From NCBI RefSeq assembly GCF_012516315.1, contig NZ_CP051185.1, positions 5,771,363-5,835,362 on the forward strand: 64,000 nt of DNA. Direction: 5' to 3'. The DNA comes from Limnospira fusiformis SAG 85.79. GTDB taxonomy: Bacteria > Cyanobacteriota > Cyanobacteriia > Cyanobacteriales > Microcoleaceae. A program made the position numbers and the translations under genes. The notes under the pieces are model-generated. The model was given only the letters and a program-made list of their open reading frames with translations. It searched no databases and was not told where the DNA came from. The first letter of the stretch is position 1; every line of letters begins with the position of its first letter. This document shows positions 27,121 through 35,948 of this stretch, piece after piece.

Positions 27121-27966
27121 TCAGTTTTCATCTGTCTGCAACCAGCGCACTAAATCCTCCATCCCCCGAAAATCTAACAAAGCCTCCGCCAACTCATCCC
27201 TTTGACCCGAGTTAAGAGATATCACCTGTTGCCGTTGCATATCCGACAACTCACCACAGCGACGGGTTAACTGTCGTAACAGCATCTGGGTCTGTGCTTC
27301 CTGGAAACCTTCCTGGCGACCCTTCTGCAACACATCCCGATAAAACCGGGTATCCTCAAGCCTAACCTGGGTAATATCCAACATTTCCCGTATCTCCTCC
27401 AAGCTCAACTCTGGAAACTTACTCGCCATTATACTTTCTACCAAATCCAACCGTCGCTGAAATACCTCCTCACTCGCCTCCACATTCAACAAATTACGAG
27501 CGCTTTCTGGGGTTTCCGACTCCGGTAATACCAACAACCGCAACAACGCCAAATTCGGACTCAAATCCGACCTAGGAATCAGATCTTCGAGATAAAGCCT
27601 TTCCACCAAATTATCCAATAGCAGGCGATAGGGAGTCTCCACCCCAAAACCCTGACCGCGACTGGAGAAAATCAATAGCCCCCGCCAAGGTCGGCTCACC
27701 TCGTATTGTCTCAGATACATGAACACTTCCTGAAAAAAGCGACCATAGAATCCCCTATCCGCCTGCATTTGCGCTTCCACGAACACCAAGGGCAAATCTG
27801 GGTCATCCCCCACGGGGGTAAATAAGCCATCAATGCGCTGTTCCTGTTCTTTGACCACCGGAGCGCTATAATCAAATTGGCAGTCCATGGGAATGCCGGG
27901 AACCAACTCAGCAATCAGTTCCGGCTGCCATAGAAAAATGCGATAAAATAGTTTGTCAGTTTTCAT
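27121..27966 (-). CDS. DUF2887 nuclease-like protein, array copy 10
   Basis: A 281-residue copy with a single RQEG unit followed by FQEAQTQ, a junction it shares with copy 13. Met27/Arg70 allele. It begins the second 131-bp-spaced sub-block that runs up to copy 13. Confidence 0.82.
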   Translation of the reverse strand: MKTDKLFYRIFLWQPELIAELVPGIPMDCQFDYSAPVVKEQEQRIDGLFTPVGDDPDLPLVFVEAQMQADRGFYGRFFQEVFMYLRQYEVSRPWRGLLIFSSRGQGFGVETPYRLLLDNLVERLYLEDLIPRSDLSPNLALLRLLVLPESETPESARNLLNVEASEEVFQRRLDLVESIMASKFPELSLEEIREMLDITQVRLEDTRFYRDVLQKGRQEGFQEAQTQMLLRQLTRRCGELSDMQRQQVISLNSGQRDELAEALLDFRGMEDLVRWLQTDEN

Positions 27967-28097
27967 CTTTTGAGACGGGGCTGGTACTGAGTTAAATTTG
28001 ATTAAGGCTTTGATTAAGGCGCGCACCTGTTTCCAGAAACCCGGTTTTTTGAAAAAACCGGGTTTCTTAAATTCTGAGTTGGTTTGGGATAAGTTTG

Positions 28098-28955
28098 TCA
28101 GTTTTCATCTGTCTGCAACCAGCGCACTAAATCCTCCATCCCCCGAAAATCTAACAAAGCCTCCGCCAACTCATCCCTTTGACCCGAGTTGAGAGATATC
28201 ACCTGTTGCCGTTGCATATCCGACAACTCACCACAGCGACGGGTTAACAGTCGTAACAGCATCTGGGTCTGTGCTTCTTCGCGACCTTCCTGGCGACCTT
28301 CCTGGCGACCCTTCTGCAACACATCCCGATAAAACCGGGTATCCTCAAGCCTAACCTGGGTAATATCCAACATTTCCCGTATTTCCTCCAAGCTCAACTC
28401 TGGAAACTTACTCGCCATTATACTTTCTACCAAGTCCAACCGTCGCTGAAATACCTCCTCACTCGCCTCCACATTCAACAAATTACGAGCGCTTTCTGGG
28501 GTTTCCGACTCCGGCAATACCAACAACCGCAACAACGCCAAATTCGGACTCAAATCCGACCTAGGAATCAGATCTTCGAGATAAAGCCTTTCCACCAAAT
28601 TATCCAATAGCAGGCGATAGGGAGTCTCCACCCCCAACCCCTGACCGCGACTGGAGAAAATCAATAGCCCCCGCCAAGGTCGGCTCACCTCATATTGTCT
28701 CAGATACATGAACACTTCCTGAAAAAAGCGACCATAGAATCCCCTATCCGCCTGCATTTGCGCTTCCACGAACACCAAGGGCAAATCTGGGTCATCCCCC
28801 ACGGGGGTAAATAAGCCATCAATGCGCTGTTCCTGTTCTTTGACTACCGGAGCGCTATAATCAAATTGGCAGTCCATGGGAATGCCGGGAACCAACTCAG
28901 CAATCAGTTCCGGTTGCCATAGAAAAATGCGATAAAATAGTTTGTCAGTTTTCAT
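28098..28955 (-). CDS. DUF2887 nuclease-like protein, array copy 11
   Basis: A 285-residue copy with two RQEG units, REEAQTQ junction and Met27/Arg70 allele. Its upstream spacer carries GCGATCGC before the palindrome, as for copies 5 and 12. Confidence 0.82.
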   Translation of the reverse strand: MKTDKLFYRIFLWQPELIAELVPGIPMDCQFDYSAPVVKEQEQRIDGLFTPVGDDPDLPLVFVEAQMQADRGFYGRFFQEVFMYLRQYEVSRPWRGLLIFSSRGQGLGVETPYRLLLDNLVERLYLEDLIPRSDLSPNLALLRLLVLPESETPESARNLLNVEASEEVFQRRLDLVESIMASKFPELSLEEIREMLDITQVRLEDTRFYRDVLQKGRQEGRQEGREEAQTQMLLRLLTRRCGELSDMQRQQVISLNSGQRDELAEALLDFRGMEDLVRWLQTDEN

Positions 28956-29086
28956 CTTTTGAGACGGGGCTGGTACTGAGTTAAATTTGATTAAGGCTTT
29001 GATTAAGGCGATCGCTTGTTTCCAGAAACCCGGTTTTTTCAAAAAACCGGGTTTCTTAAATTCTGAGTTGGTTTGGGATAAGTTTG

Positions 29087-29968
29087 TCAGTTTTTATCTG
29101 TCTGCAACCAGCGCACTAAATCCTCCATCCCCCCAAAATCTAACAAAGCCTCCGCCAACTCATCCCTTTGACCCGAGTTGAGAGATATCACCTGTTGCCG
29201 TTGCATATCCGACAACTGACCACAGCGACGGGTTAACTGTCGTAACAGCATCTCCGTCTGTGCTTCTTCGCGACCTTCCTGGCGACCTTCCTGGCGACCT
29301 TCCTGGCGACCTTCCTGGCGACCCTTCTGCAACACATCCCGATAAAACCGGGTATCCTCAAGCCTAACCTGGGTAATATCCAACATTTCCCGTATCTCCT
29401 CCAAGCTCAACTCTGGAAACTTACTCGCCATTATACTTTCTACCAAGTCCAACCGTCGCTGAAATACCTCCTCACTCGCCTCCACATTCAACAAATTACG
29501 AGCGCTTTCTGGGGTTTCCGACTCCGGCAATACCAACAACCGCAACAACGCCAAATTCGGACTCAAATCCGACCTAGGAATCAGATCTTCGAGATAAAGC
29601 CTTTCCACCAAATTATCCAATAGCAGGCGATAGGGAGTCTCCACCCCAAACCCCTGACCGCGACTGGAGAAAATCAATAGCCCCCGCCAAGGTCGGCTCA
29701 CCTCGTATTGTCTCAGATACATGAACACTTCCTGAAAAAAGCGACCATAGAATCCCCTATCCGCCTGCATTTGCGCTTCCACGAACACCAAGGGCAAATC
29801 TGGGTCATCCCCCACGGGGGTAAATAAGCCATCAATGCGCTGTTCCTGTTCTTTGACCACCGGAGCGCTATAATCAAATTGGCAGTCCATGGGAATGCCG
29901 GGAACCAACTCAGCAATCAGTTCCGGCTGCCATAGAAAAATGCGATAAAATAGTTTGTCAGTTTTCAT
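29087..29968 (-). CDS. DUF2887 nuclease-like protein, array copy 12
   Basis: A 293-residue copy with four RQEG units, CGQLSDMQRQQ C-terminus and the TDKN ending shared with copies 8 and 13. 131-bp spacers on both sides. Confidence 0.82.
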   Translation of the reverse strand: MKTDKLFYRIFLWQPELIAELVPGIPMDCQFDYSAPVVKEQEQRIDGLFTPVGDDPDLPLVFVEAQMQADRGFYGRFFQEVFMYLRQYEVSRPWRGLLIFSSRGQGFGVETPYRLLLDNLVERLYLEDLIPRSDLSPNLALLRLLVLPESETPESARNLLNVEASEEVFQRRLDLVESIMASKFPELSLEEIREMLDITQVRLEDTRFYRDVLQKGRQEGRQEGRQEGRQEGREEAQTEMLLRQLTRRCGQLSDMQRQQVISLNSGQRDELAEALLDFGGMEDLVRWLQTDKN

Positions 29969-30099
29969 CTTTTGAGACGGGGCTGGTACTGAGTTAAATT
30001 TGATTAAGGCTTTGATTAAGGCGATCGCTTGTTTCCAGAAACCCGGTTTTTTCAAAAAACCGGGTTTCTTAAATTCTGAGTTGGTTGGGGATAAGTTTG

Positions 30100-30981
30100 T
30101 CAGTTTTTATCTGTCTGCAACCAGCGCACTAAATCCTCCATCCCCCCAAAATCTAACAAAGCCTCCGCCAACTCATCCCTTTGACCCGAGTTGAGAGATA
30201 TCACCTGTTGCCGTTGCATATCCGACAACTCACCACAGCGACGGGTTAACTGTCGTAACAGCATCTGGGTCTGTGCTTCCTGGAAACCTTCCTGGCGACC
30301 TTCCTGGCGACCTTCCTGGCGACCTTCCTGGCGACCCTTCTGCAACACATCCCGATAAAACCGGGTATCCTCAAGCCTAACCTGGGTAATATCCAACATT
30401 TCCCGTATCTCCTCCAAACTCAACTCTGGAAACTTACTCGCCATTATACTTTCTACCAAGTCCAACCGTCGCTGAAATACCTCCTCACTCGCCTCCACAT
30501 TCAACAAATTACGAGCGCTTTCTGGGGTTTCCGACTCCGGCAATACCAACAACCGCAACAACGCCAAATTCGGACTCAAATCCGACCTAGGAATCAGATC
30601 TTCGAGATAAAGCCTTTCCACCAAATTATCCAATAGCAGGCGATAGGGAGTCTCCACCCCCAACCCCTGACCGCGACTGGAGAAAATCAATAGCCCCCGC
30701 CAAGGTCGGCTCACCTCATATTGTCTCAGATACATGAACACTTCCTGAAAAAAGCGGCCATAGAATCCCCTATCCGCCTGCATTTGCGCTTCCACGAACA
30801 CCAAGGGCAAATCTGGGTCATCCCCCACGGGGGTAAATAAGCCATCAATGCGCTGTTCTTGTTCTTTGACCACCGGAGCGCTATAATCAAATTGGCAGTC
30901 CGTGGGAATGCCGGGAACCAATTCAGCAATCAGTTCCGGCTGCCATAGAAAAATGCGATAAAATAGTTTGTCAGTTTTCAT
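30100..30981 (-). CDS. DUF2887 nuclease-like protein, array copy 13 (promoter-proximal)
   Basis: A 293-residue copy with four RQEG units and the FQEAQTQ junction. It is the first gene of the array in transcription order and the only one with a unique leader: upstream of about 31005 the repeated leader and palindrome are replaced by single-copy sequence between it and the divergent gene at 31088. I infer that it keeps the original promoter and may be the founder, with the other leaders being copies of its 5' flank. A weak minus-strand promoter-like TACAAT lies near 31034. Allele mix is Thr27/Arg70. A 27-residue upstream extension (MWHGLL...) is open but unlikely to be used. Confidence 0.8.
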   Translation of the reverse strand: MKTDKLFYRIFLWQPELIAELVPGIPTDCQFDYSAPVVKEQEQRIDGLFTPVGDDPDLPLVFVEAQMQADRGFYGRFFQEVFMYLRQYEVSRPWRGLLIFSSRGQGLGVETPYRLLLDNLVERLYLEDLIPRSDLSPNLALLRLLVLPESETPESARNLLNVEASEEVFQRRLDLVESIMASKFPELSLEEIREMLDITQVRLEDTRFYRDVLQKGRQEGRQEGRQEGRQEGFQEAQTQMLLRQLTRRCGELSDMQRQQVISLNSGQRDELAEALLDFGGMEDLVRWLQTDKN

Positions 30982-31087
30982 CTTTTGGGACGGGGCTGGT
31001 ACTGAGTCCAATTTGATTACGGCTGAAAAGATTGTATCATATCGGAGCAGCCCATGCCACATAAAGAAACCTTGTCATCATTTATAA

Positions 31088-32941
31088 ATGCCTGAAATTC
31101 AATCTTTCACCACCCCCGTCGTTTTACTCATTTTTAGGCGACCAGATACCACTCAAAAAGTGTTTGATGTGATTCGCCAAGTCAAACCTCAGCAGTTACT
31201 GGTGATTGCTGATGGTCCCGAACCCGGCAATGATTTAGAAGCCGAAAAATGCGCCCAAACTCGCGCCATTATTGATACGGTTGATTGGGATTGTCAAGTT
31301 TTAACCAACTACTCGGATTTTAACTTAGGTTGTAAACAGCGAGTCGCCAGTGGGCTCAATTGGGTGTTTAGTTTAGTGGAAGAAGCGATTATCTTAGAAG
31401 ATGACTGTATCCCGGATATCAGCTTTTTTAAATTTTGCCAAGAGTTATTAATCCGCTATCGTCATGATCACCAAATTTTCCAAATTACCGGAGAAAATAC
31501 CCACGGCTATCAATCGGCAAATTCCAGCTATTATTTTTCCCAGTATAGCTTTTATTGGGGATGGGCGACATGGCGGCGAGCTTGGCGGTTATTTGACCCG
31601 GATTTAAAGTCTTGGCTAACCAAGTGCGATCGCCATTGGTTAAGAGATTTATTGGGAAGTCAAGACCGCGCCGAATATTGGGCAGAAATCTTTGATTTAA
31701 CCTACAATGGTTTTAATTCCTGGGGATGGGCTTGGACATTTACTTGTTTGGTGAATCGAGGTTTATGTATCATTCCCAATCAGAACTTAATTTCTAATGT
31801 TGGTTTTGGCGCAGATGCCGCCCATACCACCTGGGAAGTTGATGAAATCGCCAATTTACCTACCCAATCAATTAGCTTTCCGCTGAAACACCCCACCGCC
31901 ATCACCATCAACATGGAAGCTGAAACCGTTATTGATAAAATGCGGTTTACGGGTCGCAAATATATCAGAACCATGCGCGAAACAGCGATGGATTTAAGCC
32001 AGCAAGGACAGCACCAAAAGGCTTTAGAGATTTGGGAACAATGTATTAAGTTGCGATCGGATTTAAGCGAGTTTTACTATCAAAAAGCCTGCTGCTTACA
32101 GAAAATAGGTAATTCTCAACAGGCGATACAATGCCTGCATCAGTTATTAAAATCTCATCCAGACCACCAACCCGCTAAATCATTATTAAATACCATCATC
32201 AAAAAATATCATAATTCGTCCCCGTTACCCACTCAAAATCAACAGCAGCGTTTTTTGGTTTACACCATGGGACAAGTCGGTTCAACTTCGATTTCCACAT
32301 CTTTAAAAAACTACACTTCACAAGTCTATGATATTCATTTCTTAGATGAAACTTATCTCCAAAAAAATATGCACAAAGGGCATTGTGTGGATGGCTATTT
32401 TGTGTTCAAAAACTGGTTAGGAGAACCCTTAAAAATTATTTCCATGGTCAGAAATCCCATTGCTGTCAATGTTAGTGGCTTTTTTCAAAACCTCGATACA
32501 TATTACCCCCATTTAAGCCAAGAAGAAATTCTACAGTTGAGTATTGAAGAACTGATTAATAAATTTTGCACATTAAACCCCAACTTTCCCCTACATTGGT
32601 TTGACATAGAATTCAATAAATGCTTAAATTTTGATATTTACAGCCAGCCTTTTTCGATGTTAGGATGGCAAACCTACTTACATGAATCTTACCATATTTT
32701 GATTATGCAAGCGGAACTAATGGATAGCCAAAAACAGGAGGTTATCCGAATGTTTACAGGTATCACCAACTGGCAACTAGAAAACCAAAATATGAGTTCC
32801 CAGAAGTGGTATAGTAACCGATTTCAAGAATTTAAGGAAAAACTGGTGCTTCCCAAAGACTATTTAGACAAGATGTTAAGTTCCAAGTTTACCCGGCATT
32901 TTTATAGCCAGTCACAAATTCAGGAATTTTATAAATTCTGA
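31088..32941 (+). CDS. GT2-like glycosyltransferase - TPR - NKWYS-type sulfotransferase-like fusion
   Basis: This 617-residue protein has three parts. Residues 1-275 resemble GT2-like/HlpA-type glycosyltransferases, with VVLLIFRRPDTTQKVF, LLVIADGP, the acidic metal site IILEDDCIPD, and aromatic-rich YSFYWGWATWRRAWRLFDP. Residues 300-375 are TPR-like. Residues 385-617 start FLVYTMGQVGSTSIS, a P-loop-like PAPS-binding pattern, then MVRNPIAVNVSGFFQN and a C-terminal QKWYSNRFQEFK. This resembles the putative capsular polysaccharide synthesis (NKWYS) family, a sulfotransferase-like fold. I infer one protein that adds a sugar and modifies it. It is divergent from the DUF2887 array and transcribed away from it. 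Confidence 0.72.
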   Translation: MPEIQSFTTPVVLLIFRRPDTTQKVFDVIRQVKPQQLLVIADGPEPGNDLEAEKCAQTRAIIDTVDWDCQVLTNYSDFNLGCKQRVASGLNWVFSLVEEAIILEDDCIPDISFFKFCQELLIRYRHDHQIFQITGENTHGYQSANSSYYFSQYSFYWGWATWRRAWRLFDPDLKSWLTKCDRHWLRDLLGSQDRAEYWAEIFDLTYNGFNSWGWAWTFTCLVNRGLCIIPNQNLISNVGFGADAAHTTWEVDEIANLPTQSISFPLKHPTAITINMEAETVIDKMRFTGRKYIRTMRETAMDLSQQGQHQKALEIWEQCIKLRSDLSEFYYQKACCLQKIGNSQQAIQCLHQLLKSHPDHQPAKSLLNTIIKKYHNSSPLPTQNQQQRFLVYTMGQVGSTSISTSLKNYTSQVYDIHFLDETYLQKNMHKGHCVDGYFVFKNWLGEPLKIISMVRNPIAVNVSGFFQNLDTYYPHLSQEEILQLSIEELINKFCTLNPNFPLHWFDIEFNKCLNFDIYSQPFSMLGWQTYLHESYHILIMQAELMDSQKQEVIRMFTGITNWQLENQNMSSQKWYSNRFQEFKEKLVLPKDYLDKMLSSKFTRHFYSQSQIQEFYKF

Positions 32942-33306
32942 AGCACAAAAACAGGTTGTTCATAAGAAAAAGCTCCCAGGGGCTTATTGACTATCAAAGA
33001 CTCGGAAAACCCGAAACTGTCCACCGTTTTCCAGCCTTCCAACATCATTGGCAAGCGGATCTTACCATAAATGCGATGAGCATTCCAAACCAGACAATCT
33101 TGACCCACAGGAACAGAGAAAAACAAGAGATTAAATCCAGCCAGGGAAATGGGGATGAAGTGCGATCGCTTTCTGAAAAGCATCCACGGCCTCTTCTAGC
33201 TTACGGCTCGGCAGCAGTTGATTACCCCTCACTAAATGGCTGACCAATTGGCTGACTCCCCAGATAAAGCATATGCAATGCCGAAACCATCGGCTATTAT
33301 ACCAAA
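32942..33306 (-). pseudogene. Remnant of a TPR-start polysaccharide gene
   Basis: The right half (33142-33306) matches the 5' end and leader of the gene at 33297-35450 (35320-35483), including WGVSQLVS, RGNQLL and KLEEAV. The reading frame breaks after AIALHPHF. The left half continues on the minus strand in another frame with SVPVGQDCLVWNAHRIYG and KPLGAFSYEQPVFVL, a C-terminal piece of no family I recognise. I read it as a paralogue whose middle was deleted. Its retained upstream sequence supplies the stop codon of the neighbouring intact gene. Confidence 0.6.
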
Positions 33307-35450
33307 ACATGGGAGACAGCGTTAACGACAGCATCTACTGAAACACTACATTCTGTTTTATGGTAATGAAGATGCTTTTGCGCCTCATCTACTTCAGCTA
33401 CAATATAAGCATATTTATGGTTCAAAACCTGGCTTAAACGCCAATAGCAAATGTTAATATAGTTTTCTGGAAATATCTCAATTACTGTGCAGTTAGAAGA
33501 AGCAAATACTATGTTAGTTAAGCCAGCTCCGTGTGGACTAACTATGACCTTGGCATTAGCAAAAGTCTGAATTTGTTGCTCATAGGAAAGACGACCAGGG
33601 GTAACTTTAACAAATCCTAATTTTTCAAGAGCGCTAAACACTTCATATTCATTCAATAACTTTCTGCGACTGGGTTGGTCTTCTCGACTAATAAATATCA
33701 ATTCTGGTAAATCCTTGATGGGATTCTTAACATTTTCCCAATAATAATCTTTAACTGAATCAAACACTTTTTTTATCTGGGGGGGTAGTACAAAAGCTAT
33801 GCCTGATAAGTATGACGAATAAACAAGAGATCGACATAAAAGCGTTTCATTACCTACCGGCTCTAGGGCTGATAAATCTATTCCAAGTAACTGCAAACTT
33901 CTTTTTTGCCAATTATTCAAGTCACGATAAATTACTCTAAATTTGCCTGAGTTAATTTTTGTTTTTAAATAATAAGCTACTGGTAATAAATTAATGTGCC
34001 AGTGATAATAGTTATTAGCGAAACCTGCCGCAAGTAGTATCGTTGGCTCATTAATAATCCGAGGTTTGATATCCTCCGTCAGCATCAGTATTCCTTTGTC
34101 GCTTTGATCAGATAAAGCCTGCCAGTTGACTAGATATAATGAATCCTGCCAATATTTTATCATCCGAGAAATTACCAAAGATGGGCTAGAAGGAAGTACC
34201 AAAGTCCAGGGGAAGCGAGCTAAATAAACAGGCTTGGGAGTATATATACTTTGAAACTTACTTGTTTTAACAGAAGAACCAAAACAAGCTTTTTGTATGA
34301 TATTATCCACACCAAAATTGGTGACATTTTCATCTGAATTTGGCTTGTATATATAAACTTTTTCTTCTTCCGCAGCAAAGAGTAAATTTTCATTTTCAGC
34401 AATAACTATCTCTGAGCTATCTATAGCCATCGGTGAGAGCTTGATTTTGTTTTTATTAATGGATTGGGGTTCTAAAACCAGATTCAAACTCTTATGGTTG
34501 GCAAATTTACTCAACTGGTCATTTCTCAAGAGAATACATTTTCTTCCTTGCGTTATTATCCCCAAGTTCTTGCTTATGGCAAAATCACGAATAGCATTCC
34601 CTGTAGGAGGATGTGGAAAATCATCTCCAAATATAATCCCACCCTGACTCAGTAACGGATAAAAATTGTGCAGGTCGTTGGTCACAGATTCATAGTCATG
34701 GGCTGCATCAATATATATGAGATCGGCTTTGATTTCATTTCTATCAAAAAAAGCTGCTGCTGTTGCTGATACCATAGGAAATGGTATAATGTAGTCCTTT
34801 AATCCAGATCTAATAACATTGCTCAAAAATCTCTCGTACAAACTAGGATAACCATGTTTTAGATAAAGTTGATTACGCCATACTTCCTTTTCCCAGTGTT
34901 CTAGGCTACCCAGCCATGTATCCACGCAGAGTACACGAGAAGAATTAAGGTTTAAATCACGTAAATTTTGAGCCATTAAAATTGCTGAATGACCCTTCCA
35001 ACTACCAACTTCAATAATTATCTGTGGCTTAATAGTTTCTATGAGAATTCTAAAGCAATCAACATCACTTAAAAAACTTTGGTTATCTACTGGCAACAAA
35101 CTTGAAAAAGTTGAAGTTGGCAACTGCCCGTAAATTTTTTTAGCTAGTCGTTCAGATGAATTAATGTCTGAGTTTTCGATACTATTAACCGACTCTAACT
35201 CGGGCGCAAATTTATCCAAACTGGGATTCAAATCCGTTGCTTTCTGATAAGCTACTCTCGCTTCTTCTAAACGTCCCAACTGTTCTAAGGCTTCCCCTAG
35301 CTTGTAGTGAGACCAATGGAAATCGGGATGAAGTGCGATCGCTTTTTGATAAGCCGCTACAGCCTCTTCTAGCTTACCACTCCGCAGCAGTTGATTACCC
35401 CTATCTAAATCGCTGACCAATTGGCTGACTCCCCAGACTAAAGTATACAT
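33297..35450 (-). CDS. TPR - class I methyltransferase - GT61 glycosyltransferase fusion
   Basis: About 717 residues from the ATG at 35450; a TTG at 35498 would add 16 residues. The N-terminus has two TPR units (GNQLLRSGKLEEAVAAYQKA, then HWSHYKLGEALEQLGRLEEA). Residues 115-310 are a class I SAM-dependent methyltransferase of the MTase-24/CmcI type, with IIIEVGSWKGHSAILMAQ, VLCVDTWLGS and LIYIDAAHDYESV. Residues 395-700 are a GT61 (DUF563) glycosyltransferase: NYYHWHINLLPVAYYL, ELIFISREDQPSRR and the hallmark VSPHGAGLTNIVFA. It probably builds and O-methylates a glycan. It lies head to head with the methyltransferase fragment at 35634. Confidence 0.78.
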   Translation of the reverse strand: MYTLVWGVSQLVSDLDRGNQLLRSGKLEEAVAAYQKAIALHPDFHWSHYKLGEALEQLGRLEEARVAYQKATDLNPSLDKFAPELESVNSIENSDINSSERLAKKIYGQLPTSTFSSLLPVDNQSFLSDVDCFRILIETIKPQIIIEVGSWKGHSAILMAQNLRDLNLNSSRVLCVDTWLGSLEHWEKEVWRNQLYLKHGYPSLYERFLSNVIRSGLKDYIIPFPMVSATAAAFFDRNEIKADLIYIDAAHDYESVTNDLHNFYPLLSQGGIIFGDDFPHPPTGNAIRDFAISKNLGIITQGRKCILLRNDQLSKFANHKSLNLVLEPQSINKNKIKLSPMAIDSSEIVIAENENLLFAAEEEKVYIYKPNSDENVTNFGVDNIIQKACFGSSVKTSKFQSIYTPKPVYLARFPWTLVLPSSPSLVISRMIKYWQDSLYLVNWQALSDQSDKGILMLTEDIKPRIINEPTILLAAGFANNYYHWHINLLPVAYYLKTKINSGKFRVIYRDLNNWQKRSLQLLGIDLSALEPVGNETLLCRSLVYSSYLSGIAFVLPPQIKKVFDSVKDYYWENVKNPIKDLPELIFISREDQPSRRKLLNEYEVFSALEKLGFVKVTPGRLSYEQQIQTFANAKVIVSPHGAGLTNIVFASSNCTVIEIFPENYINICYWRLSQVLNHKYAYIVAEVDEAQKHLHYHKTECSVSVDAVVNAVSHVLV

Positions 35451-35519
35451 AAGGTAAAAGCCATTGGCTATTATACCAAAGCGGTAGATATTTGTCAAGT
35501 TTTCTAAGTATCGTGATCT

Positions 35520-35585
35520 GGTATGATGTGGGGTTGTTTATGGTATGATGCGGGGGTGTTTATGGTATGATGCGGGGGTGTTTAC
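35520..35585. repeat. Three tandem 22-bp units in a promoter region
   Basis: Units at 35520, 35542 and 35564 start GGTATGATG and end GTGTTTAT or GTGTTTAC. They lie between two divergent coding regions (33297-35450 and 35634-35948). Each unit contains TATGAT, which resembles a -10 element, so the repeats could be reiterated promoter or regulator sites. This is inference from position and sequence only. Confidence 0.75.
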
Positions 35586-35633
35586 AGAAGGTGGATTCTC
35601 AACATACATCGCATCAGTACGAGAGGTAAAAAT

Positions 35634-35948
35634 ATGAGCAACAAAGTTATATCGCCCGAAACAGGTGACGATTTTGCGAAACTCATACATGAGGGTCATT
35701 TTGATTTCCTTGATTTTGGCTGTTCAAAAGGTGAATCTATTGGTTGGAGCCGAAAATTTTTGGGTGGCCGACGGGGCTTGGGTATTGACATTAACAAAAA
35801 GAAAGTGATAACCGCCCGTTCCGCCGGTTATGATGCGGTGATTTTCGATATCAACAATATTCCCCAAAAGAAATTAGTCAGATTTACAGTCATGTCTCAC
35901 TTTCTAGAACACGTCCCAAGCCGGAGTGACGTTAAAAGCTTTAGCTGA
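35634..35948 (+). pseudogene. 3'-truncated class I SAM methyltransferase
   Basis: The 104-residue frame starts normally (MSNKVISPETGDDFAKL) and shows motif I LDFGCSKGESIGWS, an acidic motif II GLGIDINKKKVITA, and motif IV-like VMSHFLEHVPS. Class I methyltransferases of this kind are usually over 200 residues. Here the frame ends after SRSDVKSFS, where it runs into the 3' end of the opposite-strand gene (overlap 35941-35948). The break matches a recombination junction rather than a point mutation. The product would have the SAM-binding half only and is probably inactive. Confidence 0.65.
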
